From Acetatifactor sp. (lineage in GTDB: Bacteria > Bacillota > Clostridia > Lachnospirales > Lachnospiraceae): a DNA stretch of 44,901 bases. Positions 1 through 7,591 of the stretch are shown piece after piece (position 1 is the first letter of the stretch; each line of letters begins with the position of its first letter). The stretch is taken from assembly GCA_016293615.1 (NCBI GenBank), contig JAEDDX010000017.1:1-44901 (forward strand). The letters are read 5' to 3'. Below the pieces are notes generated by a model that ran no database searches, had not been told where the DNA came from, and saw only the letters and a program-made list of their open reading frames with translations. The position numbers and the translations under genes are program-made.

Positions 1-499
1 GGATGCCGGACAGCTGATTGAAGACAACGAGGCCGATGATAAGTCCGGAGGCAATCAGTCCGCGATATTTCCGGCTGCATTTCAGCGCAGCAAAGAAAAC
101 CAGATAGAAGAAGATCTCGCAGTTTACCGTCCAGCCGATGCGCATCAGGGGCTGCAGAATGCCGCCGCCGATGTCGAAAGGGATGAAGAGCAGACTTTTT
201 AGCAAAAAGACCGGATTTGCCGTGCTGGTTTCGAACAGCTGCGGCATCACCAGAAGTATCAGAAAGGTAAATAAAGTCATACTATAATACAGGGGAAGGA
301 TGCGTATCAGGCGCTTGGCGAGAAAGTGCTCTGCGGATGTGTGTGTGGAGTACATCATGATGAAGCCGCTGATGCAAAAAAAGATATCCACACCGAATGC
401 GCCGCATTGAAAGCAGCGAATGTGTTCCAGGATGATAAAAAGAGCGGTAATGCCGCGGAGAGCCTGGATGCTGTCCAGATGTTGATTGTGAAAATCCAT
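1..499 (-). CDS. Acyltransferase 3 family membrane protein, 5' part only
   Basis: This gene reads leftwards and leaves the window, so about 166 N-terminal residues are visible. They begin MDFHNQHLDSIQALRGITAL and continue through hydrophobic segments. The QALRGITALFIILEH and GVDIFFCISGFIMMYST stretches match the start of the acyltransferase-3 (Acyl_transf_3) family, whose members O-acylate exopolysaccharides, peptidoglycan or antibiotics from inside the membrane. The early His in ILEH (about residue 21) corresponds to the family's conserved His. The ATG at 499 has an AAAGGAGT ribosome-binding site at 508-515. It is transcribed divergently from the metallo-hydrolase gene at 620. Substrate cannot be told from this part. 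Confidence 0.85.
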   Translation of the reverse strand, partial: MDFHNQHLDSIQALRGITALFIILEHIRCFQCGAFGVDIFFCISGFIMMYSTHTSAEHFLAKRLIRILPLYYSMTLFTFLILLVMPQLFETSTANPVFLLKSLLFIPFDIGGGILQPLMRIGWTVNCEIFFYLVFFAALKCSRKYRGLIASGLIIGLVVFNQLSGI

Positions 500-530
500 A
501 CTTGTTTACTCCTTTGGTGCAACTGCTTCT

Positions 531-559
531 ATTTTACCACGAATCCATATTTTTGTCTT
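531..559 (-). promoter_or_regulatory. Predicted sigma-A promoter for the acyltransferase
   Basis: On the minus strand an AAGACA box (559-554) lies 17 bases before TAAAAT (536-531). TG one base before the -10 makes it an extended -10 type. It sits about 32 bases upstream of the acyltransferase ATG. Confidence 0.45.
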
Positions 560-587
560 GCGGGAAAGAGGTAAAATACGATAAAAT
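558..587 (+). promoter_or_regulatory. Possible promoter for the metallo-hydrolase
   Basis: TTGCGG (558-563) and TAAAAT (582-587) are 18 bases apart, upstream of the ATG at 620. The match is modest. It overlaps the divergent promoter region. Confidence 0.3.
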
Positions 588-619
588 AGGGGTAGAATCT
601 GTTGAAAAGGGGGATCAGT

Positions 620-2218
620 ATGAAACTTATTTTCCTGGGAGCTGATCATGAGGTAACAGGCAGCTGTCATTATCTTGAGGCATGCGGAAAACATATGTTA
701 GTGGATTATGGCATGGAGCAGGGAATCAATGTGTTCGAGAACGCGCCCCTGCCTGTGAGCGAGGCCATGATTGATTACGTGTTCCTGACACATGCGCATG
801 TGGACCACTCCGGTCTGCTGCCGCTTTTGTACGCAAGAGGCTTCAGGGGGCAGGTCTATGCGACCGAGGCAACCGCGGATCTGTGCAGTATCATGCTGCG
901 AGACTGCGCACATATTCAAATGTTTGAGGCGGAGTGGAAGAACAGAAAAGCGAAGAGAAGTGAATCCGTCGAAAAGATCGAGCCTCTTTACACCATGGAG
1001 GACGCCGACGGTGTGATCAAGCGTATCGTTCCCTGCCATTACGACAGAGAGATAGAGATTTGCGACGGAGTCAGAATCCGTTTTACCGATGTGGGGCATT
1101 TGCTCGGCTCAGCCAGTATAGAGGTCTGGCTGGAGGAAGGCACAGTCAAAAAGAAGCTGGTGTTCTCCGGCGACCTCGGAAACAGCAACCAGCCGCTTCT
1201 TCGGGATCCGATTCCGACGAAGCAGGCAGACTATGTCATTATGGAGTCCACCTACGGCGACAGACTGCACAGTGCCGAGAGACCTGACTACGTCAGGGAA
1301 TTATCCGCTATCCTGAAGGAGACCTTCGACCGGGGCGGAAATGTCGTGATTCCTTCCTTTGCGGTGGGAAGAACGCAGGAAATGCTGTACTTTTTGCGGA
1401 AAATCAAGGTGGAACGGCTGGTGGAAGGGCATGAAAACTTCCAGGTCTATGTCGACAGTCCGCTTGCGGTGGAGGCAACCGGCATCTTTCAAAAGAATCG
1501 TATGGACTGCTATGACGACGAGGCGAGGGAGATGGTCATGGAAGGCATCAATCCGCTTGCTTTCGCCGGACTGAAGCTTGCCATTACCAGTGACGAATCC
1601 AAGGAAATCAACTTTATCGATACCCCAAAGGTCATCATTTCCGCCTCCGGCATGTGCGACGCAGGGCGAATCCGGCATCATCTGAAGCACAATCTCTGGA
1701 GACCGGAATGTACGATCCTGTTCGTGGGATATCAGTCGGTCGGCACACTCGGACGCGCTCTGGTGGAGGGCGCCGAGGAGGTTCGGCTGTTCGGAGAACC
1801 GATTCAGGTGCGGGCGCAGATCCGTACCCTGACCGGTATGAGCGGACACGCGGACAAAAACGGTCTGATTGCATGGGTGTCAGCCTTTGAGGAAAAGCCA
1901 AAGAAGGTATTTGTGGTACACGGGGAAGACAGCGTATGTAATGCTTTTGCGGAGTGTCTGAAGATAGAATATGGGCAGAGAGCCTACGCGCCATACAGCG
2001 GCACGGTGTTCGACCTGGCATCCGGCAAGGTGGAATACGAAGGACTGCCGATTCCCATCAAGAAAAAGGCAAAGCCCGCGAACGGAGTGTTTGCGAGACT
2101 GCTCGCTTCCGCACAGAGACTGCTTGCGCTGGTACAGAAGAGCGACGGCATGGCCAACAAGGATATGGGAAAATTTGCAGACCAGATCAATGCGCTCTGC
2201 GACAAGTGGGAACGATAG
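620..2218 (+). CDS. Beta-CASP metallo-beta-lactamase fold hydrolase (probable RNA-processing nuclease)
   Basis: The protein has 532 residues. The metallo-beta-lactamase motif HAHVDH lies at residues 58-63 and supplies the metal ligands. Further family motifs follow: FSGDLG, a MESTYGDR block typical of beta-CASP enzymes, IISASGMCDAGR, and SGHAD near the C-terminal part of the core. This is the architecture of the CPSF73/Integrator-11-like bacterial family, which cuts RNA, although the physiological target of this branch is poorly known. The ATG at 620 is preferred over a TTG at 602 because the AAGGGGG ribosome-binding site (607-613) sits just upstream of 620. The next gene is 44 bases downstream, so co-transcription with thyX is likely. 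Confidence 0.88.
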   Translation: MKLIFLGADHEVTGSCHYLEACGKHMLVDYGMEQGINVFENAPLPVSEAMIDYVFLTHAHVDHSGLLPLLYARGFRGQVYATEATADLCSIMLRDCAHIQMFEAEWKNRKAKRSESVEKIEPLYTMEDADGVIKRIVPCHYDREIEICDGVRIRFTDVGHLLGSASIEVWLEEGTVKKKLVFSGDLGNSNQPLLRDPIPTKQADYVIMESTYGDRLHSAERPDYVRELSAILKETFDRGGNVVIPSFAVGRTQEMLYFLRKIKVERLVEGHENFQVYVDSPLAVEATGIFQKNRMDCYDDEAREMVMEGINPLAFAGLKLAITSDESKEINFIDTPKVIISASGMCDAGRIRHHLKHNLWRPECTILFVGYQSVGTLGRALVEGAEEVRLFGEPIQVRAQIRTLTGMSGHADKNGLIAWVSAFEEKPKKVFVVHGEDSVCNAFAECLKIEYGQRAYAPYSGTVFDLASGKVEYEGLPIPIKKKAKPANGVFARLLASAQRLLALVQKSDGMANKDMGKFADQINALCDKWER

Positions 2219-2225
2219 GCACAAT

Positions 2226-2262
2226 GAGGAAAGGAGCCGCTTAGCGGCATGACAGAAATAAA
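2226..2262 (+). promoter_or_regulatory. Unusual translation start region of thyX: distant SD plus hairpin
   Basis: A strong GAGGAAAGGAG Shine-Dalgarno lies at 2226-2235 or so, 27 bases before the thyX ATG (2263). A short hairpin GCCGC-TTA-GCGGC (2236-2248) fills part of the gap. An ATG at 2249 opens a 9-codon frame ending at 2278, overlapping the thyX start. Translation may be coupled to this mini-frame, or the hairpin may shorten the effective spacing. Confidence 0.4.
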
Positions 2263-2937
2263 ATGGGTAAGATCATAATACAGCAGGAGACAACCACAGA
2301 TCCGATCAGCCTCATCGGCAGGGAGGCCGGTGTCTGCTGGGGAGCGGATATCACAAATCAGGAGAAAAACTACAAGAGAGGAATGGACTGCCTGACTTCC
2401 GGACACGGCAGGACCTGGGAGTATCCGCAGGTCTATATGATCCTCGACGGATATTCCGCAAGGGTGATTCGTGAGTTCTATACACATATCGGCGGCGGTC
2501 CTACCAGATTGCAGGCGTCTACAAGATATATCAACTATCAGAAGGGATTTCCCTATGTCATTCCGCCGAAGATTGCCGCAGATGAGGAGGCAAAAGCGGT
2601 GTATTGCCATGCGATGGATGAAATCCTGCTTTCCATGCAGAAACTGGAGGAGAAGGGGCTGCCCAGGGAAGACATCGGTATGCTGCTGCCTCTTGGCATG
2701 GAGACGAAGGTCGTCTTTCGTTCCAACCTGCGCAACCTGATCGATATGGCACACCAGAGAATGTGCACCCGGGCTTATTGGGAATACAGGGCGCTGATGA
2801 ACGATATGGTCAAGGCCCTTTCGGAGTATTCCGAGGAATGGAACTACCTGACACAGCATTATTTTGTCCCGAAGTGCGAAGTGACCGGCTTTTGTACCGA
2901 GGCAAAGTGCTGCGGCAGAAAGCCCGCAAAGAGCTAA
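2263..2937 (+). CDS. thyX: FAD-dependent thymidylate synthase (divergent ThyX)
   Basis: The 224-residue protein makes dTMP from dUMP using methylene-THF and reduced FAD. The family pattern is visible as H48, the segment VIREFYTHIGG (69-78), RLQASTRYINY (82-92) and a C-terminal NLRNLIDMAHQR...AYWEYR block that matches the ThyX end of the active site. The usual RHRxxSxNExSxRY signature is reduced: STRY is present but the RHR triplet is replaced by a THIGGGP stretch. The C-terminus is cysteine-rich (CEVTGFCTEAKCC), which is not a general ThyX feature. It is followed 37 bases later by dihydrofolate reductase, so the pair forms a thymidylate/folate unit. The family call is fairly firm, activity less so because of the altered signature. 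Confidence 0.8.
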   Translation: MGKIIIQQETTTDPISLIGREAGVCWGADITNQEKNYKRGMDCLTSGHGRTWEYPQVYMILDGYSARVIREFYTHIGGGPTRLQASTRYINYQKGFPYVIPPKIAADEEAKAVYCHAMDEILLSMQKLEEKGLPREDIGMLLPLGMETKVVFRSNLRNLIDMAHQRMCTRAYWEYRALMNDMVKALSEYSEEWNYLTQHYFVPKCEVTGFCTEAKCCGRKPAKS

Positions 2938-2974
2938 ACGAGGCAAGGCAATCAACATAGAGCAGGGGAAATGT

Positions 2975-3478
2975 ATGAATATTATTGTGGCAGTAGATAA
3001 CAATTGGGCGATCGGTCACAGGGACAAGCTCCTTGTGAGCATTCCGAACGATATGAAGCACTTCAGGGAAGAGACGACGGGGAAGGTGGTCGTGCTTGGC
3101 AGAAAGACGCTGCAGACTTTCCCGCAGGGGCTTCCCCTGAAGGGGAGGACAAATATCATTCTCTCCCGGGATAAGAAATTCACCTGCAAGGATGCAATCG
3201 TTGTTTCGTCCGTTGAGGAGCTCCTGGAACGGTTGAAGGAGTATCCCACCGAGGATATCTATATTGTCGGCGGAGAGAGCGTCTACAGACAGCTGCTCCC
3301 GTACTGCGATGTGGCGCATGTTACGAAAATTGACCGCAAATATGAGGCCGACAGATATTTTCCGAATCTGGATGAGGACGAGGACTGGGAGATTACGGCT
3401 GACAGTGATGAGCAGACCTATTTTGACATCGCTTATGAGTTTTTAAAGTATGAGAGAAAAAGCAGCAGACAGAGGTGA
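2975..3478 (+). CDS. folA: Dihydrofolate reductase
   Basis: The 167-residue protein has the normal DHFR length and reduces dihydrofolate to tetrahydrofolate with NADPH. Visible motifs are IVAVDNNWAIG at the N-terminus, IPNDMKHF with the proton-donating acid at D26, the GRKTLQTFP nucleotide-binding turn, and IYIVGGESVYRQLL near residue 95-110. The ATG at 2975 follows an AGGGGAA ribosome-binding site. It lies directly downstream of thyX. ThyX regenerates THF itself, so DHFR here probably serves general folate reduction rather than thymidylate recycling. A hairpin with a T run follows the gene. Confidence 0.93.
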   Translation: MNIIVAVDNNWAIGHRDKLLVSIPNDMKHFREETTGKVVVLGRKTLQTFPQGLPLKGRTNIILSRDKKFTCKDAIVVSSVEELLERLKEYPTEDIYIVGGESVYRQLLPYCDVAHVTKIDRKYEADRYFPNLDEDEDWEITADSDEQTYFDIAYEFLKYERKSSRQR

Positions 3479-3506
3479 GCAGCGAAGGCGCAAGATCGAA
3501 GCGGTG

Positions 3507-3536
3507 CCCTGTCACCTTGACAGTACAGGGGTTTTT
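3507..3536 (+). terminator. Rho-independent terminator after folA
   Basis: CCCTGT (3507-3512) can pair with ACAGGG (3525-3530), and an alternative inner stem CTGTCA/TGACAG shares the same bases. The hairpin is followed by GTTTTT. It separates the folate genes from the transketolase cassette. Confidence 0.65.
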
Positions 3537-3606
3537 CGATATGATATCTTTTGGTATCGTTCAGACTGTGATTGCAGGTAAAGTATGCTGATAGCGAGGT
3601 TGCATT

Positions 3607-4434
3607 TTGAGAGAATCGGATAGAGACGCATGCAGGGAATTGCGTAGAAAAATCGTTCTGACAGCGCAAAAAGGAGGACTGGGACATCTGGCCTCCTGCT
3701 TTTCATGTGTGGAAATTCTCTATACGCTATATATGAAAGGCATCCTGAACCTGACGCAGGAGACCCTGGAGAGCAGGGAGCGCAACCGGCTGATCCTGAG
3801 CAAGGGTCACGCGGGACTTGCCCTGTTTCATGTGATGAGTATGGCGGGACTGCTGTCCGAAGAAGAGGTCGAAACCTTCCTGCAGCCCGGTTCGCACATC
3901 GGCGGAGAGCCCTGTATGAGGGATCAAAGAGGCGTTGAAGCAACGACCGGGTCTTTGGGTCATGGGTTGAGCATGAGTGTCGGTATGGCGATGGCCCAGA
4001 AGATGGACGGGCTCGCAGCCAGAACCTTCTGTATTCTCGGCGACGGTGAGTGTGAGGAGGGAAGCGTCTGGGAGGCGGCAATGTCGGCACCGGCATTTGG
4101 GCTTTCCAATCTGGTCGCGATCCTGGACTGCAACAGAATTCAGAAGATGACGAGCGTGGAGGAAACGATTCGCCTTGCGAACTGGAAGGAGAAATGGGAA
4201 GCCTTCGGCTGGCTGGTCCGCGAGGTTGACGGACATGATGTCGATGCCCTGTATGAGGTGCTGGCGGCGGAGAATCCCTCCGACAGACCGCTGTTCGTGA
4301 TCGCTCACACCGTCAAGGGAAAGGGCGTGTCAGTCATGGAAAATCAGCCAAACTGGCATTTTAAACTGCCCAATCGGAAAGAGAAGAAATATTTTTGTGA
4401 AGAACTGGGAATCACACCCGAGGAGTTGGAGTAA
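3607..4434 (+). CDS. Transketolase N-terminal (thiamine diphosphate-binding) subunit
   Basis: This 275-residue protein is the first half of a split transketolase. The thiamine diphosphate motif starts with GDG at 145-147 and ends with N176 (LDCN). Transketolase histidines occur in GGLGH (H27), SKGH (H68) and SLGHG (H119). The start is TTG at 3607, chosen because GAGG at 3595-3598 is well spaced and no ATG occurs before conserved sequence. Three bases separate it from the C-terminal half. It could be the pentose-phosphate enzyme, but its position in an operon with an ACP, a MaoC-like protein and acyltransferases suggests a dedicated role, perhaps making a two-carbon acyl unit. No strong promoter was identified in 3537-3606. 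Confidence 0.9.
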   Translation: MRESDRDACRELRRKIVLTAQKGGLGHLASCFSCVEILYTLYMKGILNLTQETLESRERNRLILSKGHAGLALFHVMSMAGLLSEEEVETFLQPGSHIGGEPCMRDQRGVEATTGSLGHGLSMSVGMAMAQKMDGLAARTFCILGDGECEEGSVWEAAMSAPAFGLSNLVAILDCNRIQKMTSVEETIRLANWKEKWEAFGWLVREVDGHDVDALYEVLAAENPSDRPLFVIAHTVKGKGVSVMENQPNWHFKLPNRKEKKYFCEELGITPEELE

Positions 4435-4437
4435 GCG

Positions 4438-5361
4438 ATGCAGAGAGCGTATTTGAGTAAACTGATGGAACTTTGCGAGCGGGATTCCAATGTCCTGCAT
4501 CTGGTTGCCGACAGCGGCACGGGATATGATGAGATGCTTAGGAGAAGCTTTCCTGACCGCATGCTCAATTTTGGAATTGCCGAGCAGCATATGGTTGCGG
4601 CAGCAGCCGGTCTGGCGACTGCGGGTAAGATTCCCTTTGTCTATACCGCGGGTGCCTTTCTGGCATATCGCGCACTGGAATTTGTCAGAGATGACATCTG
4701 TTTTCAGAACCAGAATGTAAAAGTGGTCGGCATGGGAAGCGGTCTGTCCTGGTGTTCCCTCGGCCCCACGCATCATACCACGGAGGATGTGGCGGTTCTC
4801 CGCGCCATCCCCAACCTGATGATTCTGTCACCGGCGACGCCCGTCCAGGTGTCCGCCTGCGTGGAACGGGCCTATGCACATCAGGGTCCGGTGTATCTCA
4901 GAATCGGCATGAGCAATGAAACGGAATTCTTCGAGGAGGGATACGAGCTTGTAGCGAGCGGAACCGATGTGTTTTCGCCGGAAGGCGAGGTGGTCATTGT
5001 ATCGACCGGAAGCATTTTGGAAGAAGTCATGCAGGCGGCTTCGATGCTTCGAGATCAGGGCGTCAATGTAACAATACTTAATGTTGTCTGCATCAAACCG
5101 TTTGATCCAAAGCCGCTGCTTCAGGCATCATCCGGCGCAAAGCTGCTGGTCACGGTGGAAGAGCATAACAGAATCGGCGGACTGGGAAGCATCGTCTCCG
5201 AGGCTTGCTGTGACGCAGGCATCGGCAGGAAGCTGCTCAGGATCGGTCTGAATGACTGCTTCGCGGAAGGCTACGGTAAGACACAGGCAGCGGTACGCAG
5301 GGAAAACGGACTTGACGCTGAAAGCATCGCAAAGAGAATCGGGGGTGCCTTGCATGAATGA
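4438..5361 (+). CDS. Transketolase C-terminal subunit
   Basis: The 307-residue protein is the pyrimidine-binding plus C-terminal half of a split transketolase. The catalytic glutamate that activates thiamine is E49 in NFGIAEQHMV. The segment GSGLSWCSLGPTHHTTEDVAVLRAIPN is typical of the Pyr domain, and the transketolase C-terminal fold begins about residue 185 (VVIVSTGSILEE). It should form a heterotetramer with the upstream subunit. The reading frame overlaps the start of the next gene by 8 bases, showing tight translational coupling. Split transketolases are common in Firmicutes and are often specialised, so the substrate is open. Confidence 0.9.
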   Translation: MQRAYLSKLMELCERDSNVLHLVADSGTGYDEMLRRSFPDRMLNFGIAEQHMVAAAAGLATAGKIPFVYTAGAFLAYRALEFVRDDICFQNQNVKVVGMGSGLSWCSLGPTHHTTEDVAVLRAIPNLMILSPATPVQVSACVERAYAHQGPVYLRIGMSNETEFFEEGYELVASGTDVFSPEGEVVIVSTGSILEEVMQAASMLRDQGVNVTILNVVCIKPFDPKPLLQASSGAKLLVTVEEHNRIGGLGSIVSEACCDAGIGRKLLRIGLNDCFAEGYGKTQAAVRRENGLDAESIAKRIGGALHE

Positions 5362-5779
5362 GTACCGCTATCAGGAGCTTGACATCGGCCATAAAGAGAC
5401 ATTTCGGGTTACGATCACCCGCGAGATGGAGGATGCATTTCGACAGATTACGGGTGACAGTAATCCACTGCACAGGGATGATGCGTTTGCGCTGGAGGCG
5501 GGGCAGGGCAGGTTTTCCTCTCATGTGACCTTCGGAATGTTGACCTCATCTTTTTATTCCACGCTTGCAGGCGTATATCTTCCCGGAAAATACAGTTTGA
5601 TCCACAGCCTGGATATCAAACTCCAAAAGCCTGTCTATTGCGGAGATGAGCTGACCGTCACGGGTGAGATCGCGGATAAGCAGGATGAACTCGGCCTGCT
5701 CATTCTCAAGGCAGAGATCCGAAATCAGAAGCAGAAATGTGTGTCCAAGGCTACGATGAAAGTCTTGTGCCTCAGATAA
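5354..5779 (+). CDS. MaoC-like hot-dog dehydratase
   Basis: The 141-residue protein shows the MaoC/(R)-specific enoyl hydratase pattern: FRQITGDSNPLHRDD places the catalytic Asp and His at D35 and H40, and SSHVTFGML (55-63) matches the following conserved block. Such single hot-dog domains hydrate or dehydrate 3-hydroxyacyl thioesters on CoA or ACP. The start at 5354 has GGGGGTG upstream, and a longer frame upstream is only transketolase DNA read in another phase. With an ACP 14 bases downstream, an ACP-bound substrate is plausible. A thioesterase-like or acyl-exchange role is an alternative within the fold. Confidence 0.8.
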   Translation: MNEYRYQELDIGHKETFRVTITREMEDAFRQITGDSNPLHRDDAFALEAGQGRFSSHVTFGMLTSSFYSTLAGVYLPGKYSLIHSLDIKLQKPVYCGDELTVTGEIADKQDELGLLILKAEIRNQKQKCVSKATMKVLCLR

Positions 5780-5793
5780 ATAAAGGAGAAGCT

Positions 5794-6036
5794 ATGACAA
5801 GAGAAGAAGTATATGAGAGACTGACGGATGTGTTTCGCGAGGTGTTCGATGATGACAGCATCGAACTGAGAGATGAGACGACAGCGGAAGATATCGAAGA
5901 TTGGGATTCCTTCGAACACATCAACCTTGTGGTTGCGGTAGAGACGGAGTTTTCCTTCAAGATTCCCATGGGCAAGGTCATCACGATGAAGAATGTGGGA
6001 GAGATGGTGGATATCATCCTGTCCCTTGGGAAATAA
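5794..6036 (+). CDS. Acyl carrier protein
   Basis: The 80-residue acidic protein has the phosphopantetheine attachment serine in DWDSFEHINL (S39). The length and helix pattern are those of a free-standing ACP. The ATG at 5794 follows AAAGGAGAA. It is not in a fatty-acid synthesis operon but between a MaoC-like protein and an MBOAT, which fits the D-alanyl carrier DltC-like use of ACPs that feed membrane O-acyltransferases. The cargo is unknown. DSF in place of the more common DSL is seen in DltC-like and specialised carriers. Confidence 0.9.
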   Translation: MTREEVYERLTDVFREVFDDDSIELRDETTAEDIEDWDSFEHINLVVAVETEFSFKIPMGKVITMKNVGEMVDIILSLGK

Positions 6037-6075
6037 CGATACGAATGCCGTGGTTTACACGGCGCGGAGAACAAT

Positions 6076-7584
6076 ATGAGTTTGACAAGTTTCGGGTTCT
6101 TTGCCTTCCTTCTCGTCGGAATACCCGTCTATTATCTCAGCGGGCGGTACGGACGATATGTGCTTCTGGCAATGAGCCTTTATTTCTATTTTGCAATTGC
6201 ACCGGCGACGGTTTCCTATCATGTGAAACTGACAGCGATCGTGCTGTATATCCTGACTGTCACATATGTGGGGGCGCTTCTCATCGACAGGGCAAAGGGC
6301 AGGTGGCGGACGCTTCTGACGTTCCTTAGCATCGCAGGACTTGCCGCATTTTTATTCTTTACCAAATATCTGTATCAGATTTTAGAAAGCCTGTCGGTGC
6401 TGTTTCATGCGCCGAACCGGTTTTCTTTCCTGCAGTTTGGCTCAGTCATCGGTGTGTCGTACTTTATTTTGTCGGCGATCGGTTACCTGATCGATGTGTG
6501 CTGGCAAAGTTATCCTGCCGAGAAGAATCCCGGGACAGTCTGCCTGTTTATTTTCTTCTTCCCGCAGGTGATCTCCGGCCCAGTGACCCGTTTCCCGGAG
6601 ATGAAGGAGCAGTTTTGCAAAAGACCGGTTCTTGACTGGGGAACGATAGAGCACGGAATCCGCCGTATGCTCTGGGGATATTTTAAGAAGCTGGTGATTT
6701 CAGACCGCTTTGCAGTCGTGGTCGGGACGGTTTATGCCGATTATCTGTCCTTTTCCGGTTTTGACCTTTTTGTGGCGACTCTGTGCTATGCCATCAGACT
6801 CTACACCGACTTTTCGGGCTGTATGGATATCGTGCTGGGTGCGGCACAGCTGTTTGGCATCACGCTGCCGGAGAATTTCAACGCACCGTTTTTTTCTGCC
6901 ACGGTGCAGGAGTTCTGGCAGCGCTGGCATATCACCCTGGGCGGGTGGTTCAAAGATTATGTGATGTATCCGTTCCAGAAGACCAAGGGTATGATCACGC
7001 TCGGAAAAAAGTGCAAGGCAAAATTCGGCAAGAAGGCCGGTAAAAAGATACCGTTTTATCTTGCCATGCTGTTGCTGTGGTTCCTGATCGGTCTGTGGCA
7101 CGGAGGGGCGGGCTACTATTTTGTGGCGTCCGCCGCGATACCGTTCACCTTGCTGATTCTGGGCGATTTGTGCAGCCCTTTGTCTGAGCGTCTGGTGAAG
7201 CTTCTGCACATTCGCAGGGAAAGCGCCGCATGGAAGACGGTTTCCTATCTGCGCACCAATCTGCTCTTGTGTCCGGTGTGGGTATTCGTGTGTGCAGGAA
7301 GTGTGGAGAGAGGGTTCCTTGCGCTGAAACACGCCGTCTGTTCCTTCTTCGGCGAAACGAACCTTTCCGCCTGCGCGCTTACGCGTACGGACCTTGTGAT
7401 GATGGCGCTCGGAACAGTGATACTGGGAGCTGCAGAGTATCTGCAGCACCGGGGAACGCCGGTCACACCGATGCTTGACCGTAAGCCCTTCGCAGTGAAG
7501 TGGCTGGTGGTCAATGCGGAGATTCTGGTGATTTTGCTGTTTGGTCTGGTGGGAACTTCCTCCTTTATCTATTTCCGGTTCTGA
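6076..7584 (+). CDS. MBOAT family membrane O-acyltransferase (AlgI/DltB-like)
   Basis: The 502-residue polytopic membrane protein carries the MBOAT hallmarks: a VISGPVTRFPEM segment, EFWQRWHITLGGWFKDYVMYP, and the catalytic histidine H342 in LIGLWHGG. AlgI, DltB and PatA relatives pass an acyl group from a cytoplasmic donor across the membrane to a polymer. It is preceded by an ACP and followed by an SGNH-like extracytoplasmic protein, the same order of roles as DltC, DltB and DltD. The gene starts 39 bases after the ACP stop, with GCGGAGAA upstream. The acceptor polymer cannot be deduced. Confidence 0.92.
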   Translation: MSLTSFGFFAFLLVGIPVYYLSGRYGRYVLLAMSLYFYFAIAPATVSYHVKLTAIVLYILTVTYVGALLIDRAKGRWRTLLTFLSIAGLAAFLFFTKYLYQILESLSVLFHAPNRFSFLQFGSVIGVSYFILSAIGYLIDVCWQSYPAEKNPGTVCLFIFFFPQVISGPVTRFPEMKEQFCKRPVLDWGTIEHGIRRMLWGYFKKLVISDRFAVVVGTVYADYLSFSGFDLFVATLCYAIRLYTDFSGCMDIVLGAAQLFGITLPENFNAPFFSATVQEFWQRWHITLGGWFKDYVMYPFQKTKGMITLGKKCKAKFGKKAGKKIPFYLAMLLLWFLIGLWHGGAGYYFVASAAIPFTLLILGDLCSPLSERLVKLLHIRRESAAWKTVSYLRTNLLLCPVWVFVCAGSVERGFLALKHAVCSFFGETNLSACALTRTDLVMMALGTVILGAAEYLQHRGTPVTPMLDRKPFAVKWLVVNAEILVILLFGLVGTSSFIYFRF

Positions 7585-7591
7585 GGTGCGT

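Noticed and set aside
1984..3003. Minus-strand open frame of about 339 codons opposite thyX
   Set aside because: Antisense shadow of the beta-CASP/thyX genes, which show clear family motifs on the plus strand.
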